The position numbers and the translations under genes were made by a program. Below the pieces are notes generated by a model. It was given only the letters and a program-made list of their open reading frames with translations, did not search any database and was not told the origin of the DNA. A DNA stretch of 64,000 bases from JAQBQB01 sp963846925. Lineage in GTDB: Bacteria > Gemmatimonadota > Gemmatimonadetes > Gemmatimonadales > Gemmatimonadaceae. The DNA lies in NCBI GenBank assembly GCA_963846925.1, contig CAWJXW010000014.1, positions 434,001 to 498,000 of the forward strand. Reading direction: 5' to 3'. This document shows positions 48,590 through 57,033 of the stretch, piece after piece. Position 1 is the first letter of the stretch. Each line of letters starts with the position of its first letter.

Positions 48590-49384
48590 ATGACCAAAAC
48601 AACTGCCATAACAATCACGCTAGCCGCGGCGGCGATCCTTATCGCCGCGCGGCACGCGAAACACGCGGCCGCGCAAGGCGTGGGGGCCGTCGCTCAGCAG
48701 CCGTCAGTCGCTATGGACAGCGCGCGGATGGCTGGCATGGCCGACCATGCGATGAGTGGGCCCATGGACGAAAACATGATGAAGCACATGGAACTCACGC
48801 CGGTTCGCGCGGCGACCCACGGCGACACCGTGCGCGCCATGCATCTGGCCGTTGAGCTGAAGCAGGCGATCGCGAAGTACTCGGATACCGCGGCGGCGGT
48901 CGCCGATGGCTACAAAATGTTCCTGCCGAACGTGAAGCAGAAGGTCTACCACTTCACGAACTACGGCCGCGCCTTCATGGAGGCCTTCCGCTTCGACCCG
49001 GCCAAGCCGACGTCGGTCCTCTATTCACGAGGCGCGGACGGCAAACTCAAGCTCGTCGGTGCGATGTACACCATGCCAAAGAACGCGAGCCTCGACCGTT
49101 TGAACGACCGGGTCCCGCTCGGCGTGGCGCGATGGCACAAGCACGTGAACTGGTGTCTGCCGAAGAGAGGCAGCGAATCGCGGTACCTCGAGCGCAAGAA
49201 CGGACAGCCGGTGTTCGGCCCGGAGAGCCCGATCGCGACCAAGGCCGAATGCGACGCGGTCGACGGCGATTTCCATCCGAGCCTGTTTGGCTGGATGATC
49301 CACGCCAACGTGGTCGAGGGACACGACCTCGCGTCGATCTGGGGTGACGACCACCACGGCGTCGACGCGCACGAGCACCGGTGA
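48590..49384 (+). CDS. Secreted Met/His-rich protein of unknown function
   Basis: 264 residues. A signal peptide (ITITLAAAAILIAARHAKHAAAQ) precedes a Met-rich segment, MAGMADHAMSGPMDENMMKH (near residues 47-66), of the type that binds copper in CopC/CusF-like proteins. The globular part shows DGYKMFLPNVKQKVYHFTNYG, LVGAMYTMPK, RVPLGVARWHKHVNWCLP and GDFHPSLFGWMIHANVVEG. His and Trp residues cluster around HKHVNWC. I recognise a conserved secreted family without assigned function. It is divergent from the CcdA/redoxin operon, with the inverted repeat between them, and the MarR-GNAT regulator follows. Confidence 0.75.
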   Translation: MTKTTAITITLAAAAILIAARHAKHAAAQGVGAVAQQPSVAMDSARMAGMADHAMSGPMDENMMKHMELTPVRAATHGDTVRAMHLAVELKQAIAKYSDTAAAVADGYKMFLPNVKQKVYHFTNYGRAFMEAFRFDPAKPTSVLYSRGADGKLKLVGAMYTMPKNASLDRLNDRVPLGVARWHKHVNWCLPKRGSESRYLERKNGQPVFGPESPIATKAECDAVDGDFHPSLFGWMIHANVVEGHDLASIWGDDHHGVDAHEHR

Positions 49385-49403
49385 GCTCGACCGCCAGCAC
49401 ATA

Positions 49404-49418
49404 GTTGACAAAGTCAAC
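49404..49418 (+). promoter_or_regulatory. MarR-type operator, perfect palindrome
   Basis: GTTGAC-AAA-GTCAAC is a perfect 6-bp dyad, 43 bases before ATG 49461. The sequence matches the TTGAC/GTCAA core of many MarR sites and also contains TTGACA, a good -35, so binding would block transcription. Confidence 0.75.
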
Positions 49419-49460
49419 CAATCGGCCGATCGTGCTCTGGTCGCCACCGAAGACGGAGCC

Positions 49461-50399
49461 ATGCGGCCGATCGATCAGCGCGCCGACGTCGTTCGCCATT
49501 TCAATCGGTTCTACACCCACCGCATCGGCGCGCTCGGCGCCGCGCACCTCGGCAGTGAGTTCTCGCTCACCGAGGTCCGGGTTCTGTACGAGCTCGCGCA
49601 CGGCGAACGGACGACCGCCAGCGGCATCGCGGCCGCGCTGGAGATCGACCGCGGCTACCTGAGCCGCATGTTGCGTGCGTTCAAGCGGCGCGGGTTGATC
49701 ACCACGCGCCGCGACGCCGACGATCGCCGCCACACGCACCTCGCGCTCACCACGGCCGGGCGCAAAGCCTTCGCGCCGCTCGACCGAAAGGCGCGCGACG
49801 AGGTCGTCCAGATGCTCGCGCCGCTGAGCGATGCAGGGCAACGCCGCGTGGTGAGCGCGATGGCGACGATTCGCGGATCGCTCGAGCCGCGCCCGGCGCC
49901 GGCTGCGCACCAGGCCCAGGAACCATACGCGCTTCGCTCACACCGGCCGGGCGACATGGGGTGGATCGTGCACCGGCACGGCGCGCTGTACCAGGCCGAG
50001 TACGGCTACGACGAACGGTTCGAAGCCCTCGTGGCGCGAGTCGTCGCCGATTTCATCGAGCACCTCGACCCGGCGCGCGAACGCTGCTGGATCGCCGAGC
50101 GAAAAGGAGAGCCCGTCGGCTCGGTGTTCGTCGTCGCGAAGTCGAAGCGGGTGGCGAAGCTCCGGCTCCTGTTGGTCGAGCCGTCGGCGCGCGGACTCGG
50201 TATCGGAAAACGGCTCGTCGACGAGGTCGTACAGTTTGCGCGCGGGGCGGGCTACCGAAAGGTCGTCCTCTGGACGCAGAGCGAGCTGACCGCCGCCAGA
50301 CGGGTTTACCGCGCCGCCGGTTTTCGCTGCGTCCGCGAGGAATCCCATCGCTCGTTTGGCACGCCAGCCGTCGCCGAGGTGTGGGAGCTCAAGCTGTAA
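49461..50399 (+). CDS. Bifunctional MarR-type regulator/GNAT acetyltransferase
   Basis: 312 residues. The N-terminal winged helix (about 1-140) has FNRFYTHRIGALGAAHLGSEFS, ALEIDRGYLSRMLRAFKRRGL and RDADDRRHTHLALTTAGR. The C-terminal GNAT domain (about 155-312) has LLLVEPSARGLGIGKRLVDE for acetyl-CoA binding and VYRAAGFRCVREESH. The fusion is a known architecture. The frame is open from 49344, but ATG 49461 is preferred because the palindromic operator lies just upstream and would otherwise be inside the gene. Likely autoregulated; ligand and acetyl acceptor unknown. Confidence 0.9.
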   Translation: MRPIDQRADVVRHFNRFYTHRIGALGAAHLGSEFSLTEVRVLYELAHGERTTASGIAAALEIDRGYLSRMLRAFKRRGLITTRRDADDRRHTHLALTTAGRKAFAPLDRKARDEVVQMLAPLSDAGQRRVVSAMATIRGSLEPRPAPAAHQAQEPYALRSHRPGDMGWIVHRHGALYQAEYGYDERFEALVARVVADFIEHLDPARERCWIAERKGEPVGSVFVVAKSKRVAKLRLLLVEPSARGLGIGKRLVDEVVQFARGAGYRKVVLWTQSELTAARRVYRAAGFRCVREESHRSFGTPAVAEVWELKL

Positions 50400-50411
50400 G
50401 CGACCGGAGGC

Positions 50412-50476
50412 GCGGAGGCGGGGTGCGGGGAAACCGGAACGAGTGCGGAGGCGGGGTGCGGGGAACTGGAACGAGT
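50412..50476 (+). repeat. 33-bp tandem direct repeat after the MarR-GNAT gene
   Basis: A unit beginning GCGGAGGCGGGGTGCGGGGA and ending GGAACGAGT occurs twice in a row (33 and 32 bases, differing by ACC versus CT in the middle). It starts 12 bases after the stop codon. Confidence 0.8.
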
Positions 50477-50519
50477 GAGGTGTTTGGCGATCCGCTAAAT
50501 TCCGACCGCTGATGCCGTT

Positions 50520-50586
50520 CCGGTCCACCGGTCCACCGGTCCACCGGTCCACCGGTCCACCGGTCCACCCGTCCACCCGTCCACCC
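50520..50586 (+). repeat. 8-bp tandem array CCGGTCCA, eight units, upstream of ettA
   Basis: Six perfect units and two CCCGTCCA variants (50520-50583), ending 10 bases before the GTG at 50594. The array takes the position where the ettA ribosome site and promoter would be expected. Confidence 0.9.
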
Positions 50587-50593
50587 CGCTTAC

Positions 50594-52273
50594 GTGCCTC
50601 CTCCGACGTTCATCTATGTCATGAAAGACCTGCGCAAGGTCGTCCCGCCATCGCGGGAGATCTTGCGCGGCATCTGGCTCTCTTTCTACGACGGCGCAAA
50701 GATCGGCGTCCTCGGCGCCAACGGAGCGGGGAAGTCCTCCTTGCTCCGCATCATGGCCGGCGTGGATCATGACTTTCAGGGCGAAGCCTGGGCGCGCGAG
50801 GGCACGCGAGTCGGCTTCTTGCCGCAAGAACCAGAGCTCGATCCGTCCCTCGACGTCAAAGGCAACGTCGAACTCGCGGTGAAAGCGCAGCGCGCGCTTC
50901 TCAAGGAATTCGAGGACATCTCGATGATGTTCGCCGAGCCGATGGAGGACTCGGCGATGGACAAGCTGCTCGCCCGTCAGGCGCGCGTGCAGGAACAGAT
51001 CGACGCGCACGACCTATGGAACCTCGACAACAAGATCGAAGTGGCGATGGACGCGCTCCGTTTGCCTCCTGCGGAGGCAAACGTAACCACTCTATCTGGA
51101 GGCGAGCGCCGTCGCGTGGCGCTCTGCCGCGTGCTGCTCGAGGAACCGGACATGCTGCTCCTCGACGAGCCCACGAACCACCTCGACGCCGAGAGCGTCG
51201 CGTGGCTCGAGCGCTACCTGCACGACTTTCCGGGCACGGTGGTCGCCGTCACGCACGACCGCTACTTCCTCGACAACGTCGCCGGCTGGATTCTCGAGCT
51301 GGATCGCGGCTACGGGATTCCGTACGAGGGGAACTACACGTCGTGGCTCGAGCAGAAGAAGTCGCGCCTGGCCACCGAGGAAAAGACCGAGTCGGCGCGG
51401 CAGCGAACGCTGCAGCGCGAGCTGGATTGGGTGCGGCTTGCGCCGCGCGCCCGGCAAGCAAAAAACAAGGCGCGCGTGCAGAAATACGAAGAGATGGTCG
51501 CCGAGGAGACGGCCGAAAAGATCCTGCAGCACGAGATCGTCATTCCGCCGCCGCCGCGACTCGGCAATGACGTCGTCAACACCAAAGATCTTCGCAAGGG
51601 GTTCGGCGACAAGCTGCTGATCGACGGACTCACGTTCGCACTGCCGCGCGGCGGCATCGTTGGCATCATCGGTCCGAACGGCGCCGGCAAGACGACGCTG
51701 TTCAGAATGATCGTCGATCAGGAAGAGCCGGACTCGGGATCGCTCAAGGTAGGCGAGACGGTGCAGATCGCCTACAGCGATCAGAATCGAACGCTCGACG
51801 GCGACAAAACCGCGTGGCAGGAGATCTCCGGCGGCCAGGAGACGATCACGGTCGGGAAAAAGGAGCTCAACAGCCGCGCCTATCTGTCGAGCTTCAACTT
51901 CAAGGGCACGGATCAGCAGAAGAAAGTCGGTCTGCTGTCCGGCGGCGAGCGCAATCGTCTGCACCTCGCGAAAACGCTCATGAGCGGCGGCAACCTGCTC
52001 CTCCTCGACGAACCGACGAACGACCTCGACGTGGACACGCTGCGCGCGCTCGAGGACGCGCTCGTCGACTTCGCCGGATGCGCCGTGGTGATCTCCCACG
52101 ACCGGTGGTTCCTCGATCGCATCGCGACGCACATCCTCGCGTTCGAGGGAAACAGCGAAGTCGTCTGGCACGAAGGCAACTACCAGTCGTACGTCGAAGA
52201 TCTGCACAAGCGAAAGGGCGCCGACGCCGACCAGCCGCATCGCGTCGCGTACAAGAAACTCGTGCGGACCTGA
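50594..52273 (+). CDS. ettA: Energy-dependent translational throttle protein EttA (ABC-F)
   Basis: 559 residues, cytoplasmic. Two ATP-binding domains: GANGAGKSSLL / LSGGERRRVALCR / LLLDEPTNHLD, and GPNGAGKTTLF / LSGGERNRLHLAK / LLLDEPTNDLD. The linker between them is the P-site tRNA interaction motif region, and YKKLVRT ends the protein as in typical EttA. EttA binds the ribosomal E site and gates the first elongation steps in response to ATP level. GTG at 50594 gives the standard start TFIYVMKDLRKVVP. The 8-bp array directly ahead leaves little normal leader. Confidence 0.95.
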   Translation: MPPPTFIYVMKDLRKVVPPSREILRGIWLSFYDGAKIGVLGANGAGKSSLLRIMAGVDHDFQGEAWAREGTRVGFLPQEPELDPSLDVKGNVELAVKAQRALLKEFEDISMMFAEPMEDSAMDKLLARQARVQEQIDAHDLWNLDNKIEVAMDALRLPPAEANVTTLSGGERRRVALCRVLLEEPDMLLLDEPTNHLDAESVAWLERYLHDFPGTVVAVTHDRYFLDNVAGWILELDRGYGIPYEGNYTSWLEQKKSRLATEEKTESARQRTLQRELDWVRLAPRARQAKNKARVQKYEEMVAEETAEKILQHEIVIPPPPRLGNDVVNTKDLRKGFGDKLLIDGLTFALPRGGIVGIIGPNGAGKTTLFRMIVDQEEPDSGSLKVGETVQIAYSDQNRTLDGDKTAWQEISGGQETITVGKKELNSRAYLSSFNFKGTDQQKKVGLLSGGERNRLHLAKTLMSGGNLLLLDEPTNDLDVDTLRALEDALVDFAGCAVVISHDRWFLDRIATHILAFEGNSEVVWHEGNYQSYVEDLHKRKGADADQPHRVAYKKLVRT

Positions 52274-52279
52274 TCGACG

Positions 52280-52378
52280 ATGTTGGCGACGGCGCACCAG
52301 GTCTACGTGAACGTCCTCAAGCGCGCGAAGGACACGGGCATTCGTCTCACGGACCACGACACCTTGCCGCGGCGATAG
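52280..52378 (+). CDS. Possible 32-codon small ORF, unknown
   Basis: An ATG-to-TAG frame seven bases after ettA reads LATAHQVYVNVLKRAKDTG in part. The composition is coding-like, but I recognise no family and see no ribosome site. It may be a remnant. Confidence 0.25.
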   Translation: MLATAHQVYVNVLKRAKDTGIRLTDHDTLPRR

Positions 52379-52462
52379 TCGCGTGCTCAGGGTCTTGGCC
52401 TCGCGGGGTGTCTTGACCTCGGAACGGATCCCGCGCGTCGCGCCTTGAGTCCTCGAGGATAG

Positions 52463-54883
52463 ATGACCGACATCGTCCGCTCGATTCGCGTCTGTCTTCG
52501 CGGACTCGGCCGAACGCCCGCGTTCACCGCGGCCGCGCTCGCGATCCTCGGACTGGGGATCGGCACCGCCGTCGCCGTGTTCACCGTGTTTCGCGCGGTC
52601 CTGTACCAACGGATCCCCGTGACCGATCCGGACCGCGTCGTTCAGATCTCGACCTACAGGGACCCGGCGGTCGAATTCGGGTTGGTCAAGAGCGACTTGA
52701 AAGTCGTAATGCGCCAGAGTCGCACGCTGCGGAGCGTCGGTGGCTACGCGCATTGGGGGACGTCGCAAGGCCCGCTCGTCGACGGCGACCGCACACTGAC
52801 GCTCGGCCGCGTGGTCGTGAGCGGCGGTTTCTTCGACGTGCTCGGCGCGCGTCCGGCGGCCGGACGATTGTTGAAGCCCGAGGACGACGTCGTGGGGGCA
52901 GCGCCCGCGCTCGTGATCAGTTACCAGAACTGGCAACAGTGGTTCGGCGGCGATCCGAAGATCGTCGGCCACCACTTGTACGAGCCGTACTCGCAGCTCA
53001 CGTACACGATCGTCGGCGTCGCGCCTGCCGGCCTCGATTTCCCGAGCGGGGCCGGCTACTGGCTCCCGTGGCCGGCACCGGACACCGGCAACACGGGCTT
53101 CAGCACGATCGCCATCGCGCGCCTGGCGCCGGGCGCGACGCCGTCGTCGGCGGCGAGCGAATTCGTGTCGATCATCAAGCGAACGCCGCTGGCGGGATGG
53201 CGCACCGCCGAGAACGGGATCACCGGGGCGAAGGTCGTCCCGTTCACGCGAGCGATGTTGGGCGACGTGCGTCCCGCGCTGATCGCGCTCACCGCGGCTG
53301 TGGTGCTTCTGCTCGTCATCGCCTGCGTCAACGTCGGCGGGTTGCTGCTGCTGCGCGCCGGCACTCGTGCGCGGGAGCTGGCGATCCGCCGCGCCTTGGG
53401 CGCGACGTACGCGGACGTCACGCGGCAACTACTCCTGGAGAGCGCGATTCTCGCCGCCGGTGGGGGTGTGCTCGGGCTGTCGTTCGCGGTGACCCTGATT
53501 CGGTTGCTGATCGTCCTCGCGCCGTCGCGGTTGCCGAGGCTCGACGTCATTCAATTGTCGGGCGCGCCGGTGTTCATGGCGATCGGCGCGACGGTTTTCG
53601 CCGTGCTGCTGTTCGGTGTCGTGCCATCGCTGCTCGCCGCGCGCACCGACGTCGCGACGACGCTCCGGCTGGACGCGCGGTCCGGACGAGACTCGGCCGC
53701 ACGGCGGCGATTCCGCCACGTGCTCGTCGCGGCGCAGACGACGCTCGCTCTCGTGATGCTCGCCGGCGGCGCGCTGCTCGCGCGCAGCCTCGCGCGCCTC
53801 GAGTCGATCGACCTCGGGTACAACGCGGATCATCTCACACATCTCGCGACGTCTTGGCCGTCGAAGAAATACGACTCGGTCTACAAGTACTATCCAGTCG
53901 GTGAAGACATTCTTCGCCGATGGCGCGCGATTCCCGGCGTCGTCGCGCTCACGCCGGCACTGATCCCACCGCTCGTCGGCGAGAACGTCTTTCTCGGGCG
54001 CGTCGACAAGGAAGGGCAGTCGCCGAGCGAACACGTGTCGAATCCGTACTTCCCCGAGCTCAGTGGCGACAAGGACTACTTCCGCACGTTCGGCTCGCCG
54101 ATCCTTCGCGGGCGCGCATTCACCGACGCCGATCGCGAGGATGCTCCCCTCGTCGCGATCGTGAGTGAGATGGCGGCGAAGCGTCTCTGGCCGGGCGAGG
54201 ATCCGATCGGCAAACGCATTCACTATTTATCGCAAGACAGCACCGCGTGGCGTACGGTGGTCGGCGTCGTCGGCGACGCGCGCGTTCGGGCGCTCCGAAC
54301 GACGGCGCCGCTCATCTACGTGCCGTGGCGCCAGATGGACTTCTGGCAGTTCAGCTTCGCAATGCGGACGCGCGGCGACATTTCGGGCGTGCTGCCCGCG
54401 ATGCGACAAGCGGTCGCCGCTGTCGACCCGCAGATGAAGCTCTGGTACGTGCACCCGATGGACGAGCTGCTCGACGCGCCGCTCGCGCAGCCGCGAATGA
54501 GCGCGCTCCTCATGTCGGTCTTCGCCGTGGCCGCGCTGCTGCTCGCGGCGATCGGGCTCTACGGTCTGATGGCGTCGATCGTGCGCGAGCGCACGCGCGA
54601 GCTGGGTATTCGCATGGCGCTGGGCGCCGAGCCCGAGCGGCTGCGGCGCGACGTGCTGCTTCACGCGTTGAAGGTGTCCGGCATCGGCGCCGTCGTCGGC
54701 CTCGTCGCGGCGTTCGGCACGTCGCGAATGCTGTCGGCGATTCTGTTCGAAGTGAGCCCCGCCGATCCGGTAGCGCTCGCCGCGGCGTGCGGCGTACTGC
54801 TCGTCGTCGTGCTGATCGCGGCGTACGCCCCGGCGCGGCGGGCGACACAGATCGACCCCGCGAAAGCGCTCCGCGCGGACTGA
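52463..54883 (+). CDS. MacB/FtsX-type ABC permease, duplicated-orphan kind
   Basis: 806 residues, intact. Helix AAALAILGLGIGTAVAVFTV, MacB core (FFDVLGARPAAGRLLKPEDD, LVISYQNWQQWFGGDP), then an FtsX block VLLLVIACVNVGGLLLLRAGTRARELAIRRALGA in pieces. A second core (YFRTFGSPILRGRAFTDADRE, WPGEDPIGKRI) and a final helix block (LLLAAIGLYGLMASIVRERT) end in PARRATQIDPAKALRAD. It lacks the long N-terminal ADOP segment found in the copy at 35458 and has no PadR gene or ATPase beside it. Substrate unknown. Confidence 0.9.
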   Translation: MTDIVRSIRVCLRGLGRTPAFTAAALAILGLGIGTAVAVFTVFRAVLYQRIPVTDPDRVVQISTYRDPAVEFGLVKSDLKVVMRQSRTLRSVGGYAHWGTSQGPLVDGDRTLTLGRVVVSGGFFDVLGARPAAGRLLKPEDDVVGAAPALVISYQNWQQWFGGDPKIVGHHLYEPYSQLTYTIVGVAPAGLDFPSGAGYWLPWPAPDTGNTGFSTIAIARLAPGATPSSAASEFVSIIKRTPLAGWRTAENGITGAKVVPFTRAMLGDVRPALIALTAAVVLLLVIACVNVGGLLLLRAGTRARELAIRRALGATYADVTRQLLLESAILAAGGGVLGLSFAVTLIRLLIVLAPSRLPRLDVIQLSGAPVFMAIGATVFAVLLFGVVPSLLAARTDVATTLRLDARSGRDSAARRRFRHVLVAAQTTLALVMLAGGALLARSLARLESIDLGYNADHLTHLATSWPSKKYDSVYKYYPVGEDILRRWRAIPGVVALTPALIPPLVGENVFLGRVDKEGQSPSEHVSNPYFPELSGDKDYFRTFGSPILRGRAFTDADREDAPLVAIVSEMAAKRLWPGEDPIGKRIHYLSQDSTAWRTVVGVVGDARVRALRTTAPLIYVPWRQMDFWQFSFAMRTRGDISGVLPAMRQAVAAVDPQMKLWYVHPMDELLDAPLAQPRMSALLMSVFAVAALLLAAIGLYGLMASIVRERTRELGIRMALGAEPERLRRDVLLHALKVSGIGAVVGLVAAFGTSRMLSAILFEVSPADPVALAAACGVLLVVVLIAAYAPARRATQIDPAKALRAD

Positions 54884-55155
54884 GAGACACGCGACGACGC
54901 GCGTTCCCCGTCGGGGATTCGCCGACATCGTGTTTCGGGGCCGAACGAAGTTCGAGCCAAGAATTTTTCCATGCTCGACGAGAGTGTGCGCGCCATCACG
55001 CGGTACTTATGTGAGTCCTCACACGAGCGCGCGCCGAGGAACCAAAAACGTGCAAAGAAGATTCACGCGGTAACGACGGCCCGATGCATGCTCATGCTCG
55101 TGCGGCCGCCGCAACTCCGCTGTATCTCCCACATGCTTCGCGAGGGACACGACGT
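54884..55155. other. Intergenic region ahead of the acidic lipoprotein gene
   Basis: No gene or array seen. It includes a weak TCCCC-GTC-GGGGA hairpin near 54905 and presumably the promoter of the lipoprotein gene, which has GAGGG before its ATG. Confidence 0.4.
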
Positions 55156-55923
55156 ATGCAGCACACACGGACGACGTACGGAATCGCATCGCTGTTGGCG
55201 CTCGCAGGTCTCGCCACGGCGTGCAGCGACTCGACGAGCGCAAACAGGTCGGCGACTCAACTGGCGTTCACGACGGGCCCCGCGCTCGGCGCGCACGCCG
55301 ACGCCGCGCCGATCACGATCGGCGGGCACACGCTGGATCTCAGCGCGGTGACGATCACGGTCTCGCGCGCCGAGCTGAAACCGGCCGCGTCCGCGGTCTG
55401 CGCCGACGACGACACCGAGGGCGCCGACGACAATCGAAGCCCGAGCGGCAGTGCGAGCGCCGACGACGGCCACAATGGCAACGGCAATGACGATTGCGGC
55501 GAGATGAAGATCGGTCCGACGACGATCGACCTGCCGCTCGACGGCAGCGTGGTGGCGATTCCAGCCGACGCGATTCCCGCGGGCACGTTCCAGGAGCTCG
55601 AGCTTCGCCTCGCGTTCATTCGCTTACAGGGAACGTTCGACGGCAAAGCGTTCGACGTGACGCTCTCCACTCCGGTGCGCGGCGAGATTCAGTTTGCGAC
55701 TCCGCTCGTGGTAACCGCCGGGACGGCGACATCGATCACGGTCACGGTGCCGGTCGCGACGTGGTTCACCAACGCCGACGGCTCGCTGCTGGATCCGTCG
55801 AAGCTCAACTCGACCCCGTCGTTGATGAGCCAGTTCGTGGGGCGGATCGGCACGTCGTTCCACGCGTTCGAGGACGAGGACCACGACGGTCACGACGACC
55901 ACGACCACAGCGGCCACGGATGA
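55156..55923 (+). CDS. Lipoprotein with acidic His-rich C-terminal tail
   Basis: 255 residues. The lipobox is LAGLATACSDS. The mature beta-rich domain includes APITIGGHTLDLSAVTITVSRAELKP and FQELELRLAFIRLQGTFDGK (in part), similar in feel to DUF4382 proteins, though I am not sure of the family. A Cys pair flanks an acidic loop rich in Asp, Gly and Asn (VCADDDTEGADDN ... NDDCGEM), possibly a Ca-binding loop. The end is EDEDHDGHDDHDHSGHG, a likely metal-binding tail. ATG at 55156 lies after GAGGGACAC. Confidence 0.7.
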   Translation: MQHTRTTYGIASLLALAGLATACSDSTSANRSATQLAFTTGPALGAHADAAPITIGGHTLDLSAVTITVSRAELKPAASAVCADDDTEGADDNRSPSGSASADDGHNGNGNDDCGEMKIGPTTIDLPLDGSVVAIPADAIPAGTFQELELRLAFIRLQGTFDGKAFDVTLSTPVRGEIQFATPLVVTAGTATSITVTVPVATWFTNADGSLLDPSKLNSTPSLMSQFVGRIGTSFHAFEDEDHDGHDDHDHSGHG

Positions 55924-56016
55924 CGATGGCGTCGTAGGATCGAAGTGGTAGGAATGGAGGTGGTGGGGATGTCATAACGCCAATACATTGTTTTCGATAT
56001 TCCATGAGAACAGGTA
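55924..56016 (+). promoter_or_regulatory. AT-rich leader of the lysR gene
   Basis: The stretch CATAACGCCAATACATTG and the following TTTTCGATATTCC are far richer in A/T than the rest of the window, and probably carry the promoter and LysR-box. No divergent partner gene starts here. Exact boxes cannot be fixed by eye. Confidence 0.45.
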
Positions 56017-56994
56017 ATGGCAATAAATCTCCGCCACCTCCGCCTCTTTGCCGCCGTCGTTGACCACGGCGGCTTCACAAAAGCGGCCGCGCAGCTTGGC
56101 CTGAGTCAGCCGGCCATCTCCAAGTCTCTCGCTGAACTGGAACGCAGCCTCCACGTTCGCCTCATCGAACGGAGCGGCCGGTCGGCGCAGCTGACGCAGG
56201 CGGGGCAAATCCTCCACGCTCGCGCGCGTGAAATCTTTGGCGTGGAGCGACTTGCGGAGCGAGAGCTGAGGGAGATCCGAGGCCTGAAACGTGGACGCCT
56301 CAGGGTGGCCGCGAGCCCCACCATCGGGACCTATCTGCTTCCCCCAATCCTGGCGAGATTCCACAGTCGTCGTCCGGCCGTCCGAATCAGTTCGATCCAG
56401 GCTGATTCGTCAACTGTCGTAAGACTGCTGCTTGAGTCGCGCATAGATGTCGCGTTAGCAGAGGATCCACCCGTACACGAATTGGTCGAAGCGATCGCGT
56501 GGCGCGACGACCAGCTGGTGGTCGTCGCCTCGATTCAACATGAGCTCCTGGCTCGGGACCGCATCGCTCCTGGCGACTTGGCCGACTTTCCGTTCCTCGT
56601 GAGCGAGCCGCACTGCCCGATCAGACGCGCCGGCGAGCTGGCACTCTCGGACCGGGGAGTGCGACTCCGCCGGACCATGCGCGTTGGCGGAACCGAGGCA
56701 ATCAAACAAGGAGTCGCCGCCGGACTCGGAATCGCGATCGTCTCGAGAGTGTCGGCAACGGACCTGCTCGCGCTGGGACGAGTCGCGATCGTCCCTGTCG
56801 ACGGACTCGTGATTCGCCGAACGTTCTCGCGGCTCAGGCTGCGAAGGCGCGCCGGGGGTATTAGTCCTGCTAGCCGAGAGCTGGAGTTGCTGCTGGACGA
56901 CGCGTCGAACGGCGACGTTGCATCAGACGCGACCGGCGTCTCCGATTTCGTGTCCCTCGATCACGAGCGCCGCGCCGAAGGCGGAGACGCCTAG
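56017..56994 (+). CDS. LysR-family transcriptional regulator
   Basis: 325 residues. The N-terminal helix-turn-helix reads LRHLRLFAAVVDHGGFTKAAAQLGLSQPAISKSLAELE in pieces. The effector domain has RGRLRVAASPTIGTYLLPPILARF and ends in IKQGVAAGLGIAIVSRV, like the CysB/CbbR/YeiE branch. The C-terminal 45 residues are an acidic extension. The target cannot be deduced, since no divergent operon is present. The gene appears less GC-rich than its neighbours, so recent acquisition is possible. Confidence 0.9.
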   Translation: MAINLRHLRLFAAVVDHGGFTKAAAQLGLSQPAISKSLAELERSLHVRLIERSGRSAQLTQAGQILHARAREIFGVERLAERELREIRGLKRGRLRVAASPTIGTYLLPPILARFHSRRPAVRISSIQADSSTVVRLLLESRIDVALAEDPPVHELVEAIAWRDDQLVVVASIQHELLARDRIAPGDLADFPFLVSEPHCPIRRAGELALSDRGVRLRRTMRVGGTEAIKQGVAAGLGIAIVSRVSATDLLALGRVAIVPVDGLVIRRTFSRLRLRRRAGGISPASRELELLLDDASNGDVASDATGVSDFVSLDHERRAEGGDA

Positions 56995-57033
56995 AGGCTA
57001 TAAGTTCGAGGGACGCCAACAGAACGCGCGCCC

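Noticed and set aside
54200..54260. ATP-binding partner for the orphan permease
   Set aside because: No Walker A/B or ABC signature in or beside the gene; EttA upstream is a ribosome factor, not a transporter subunit.
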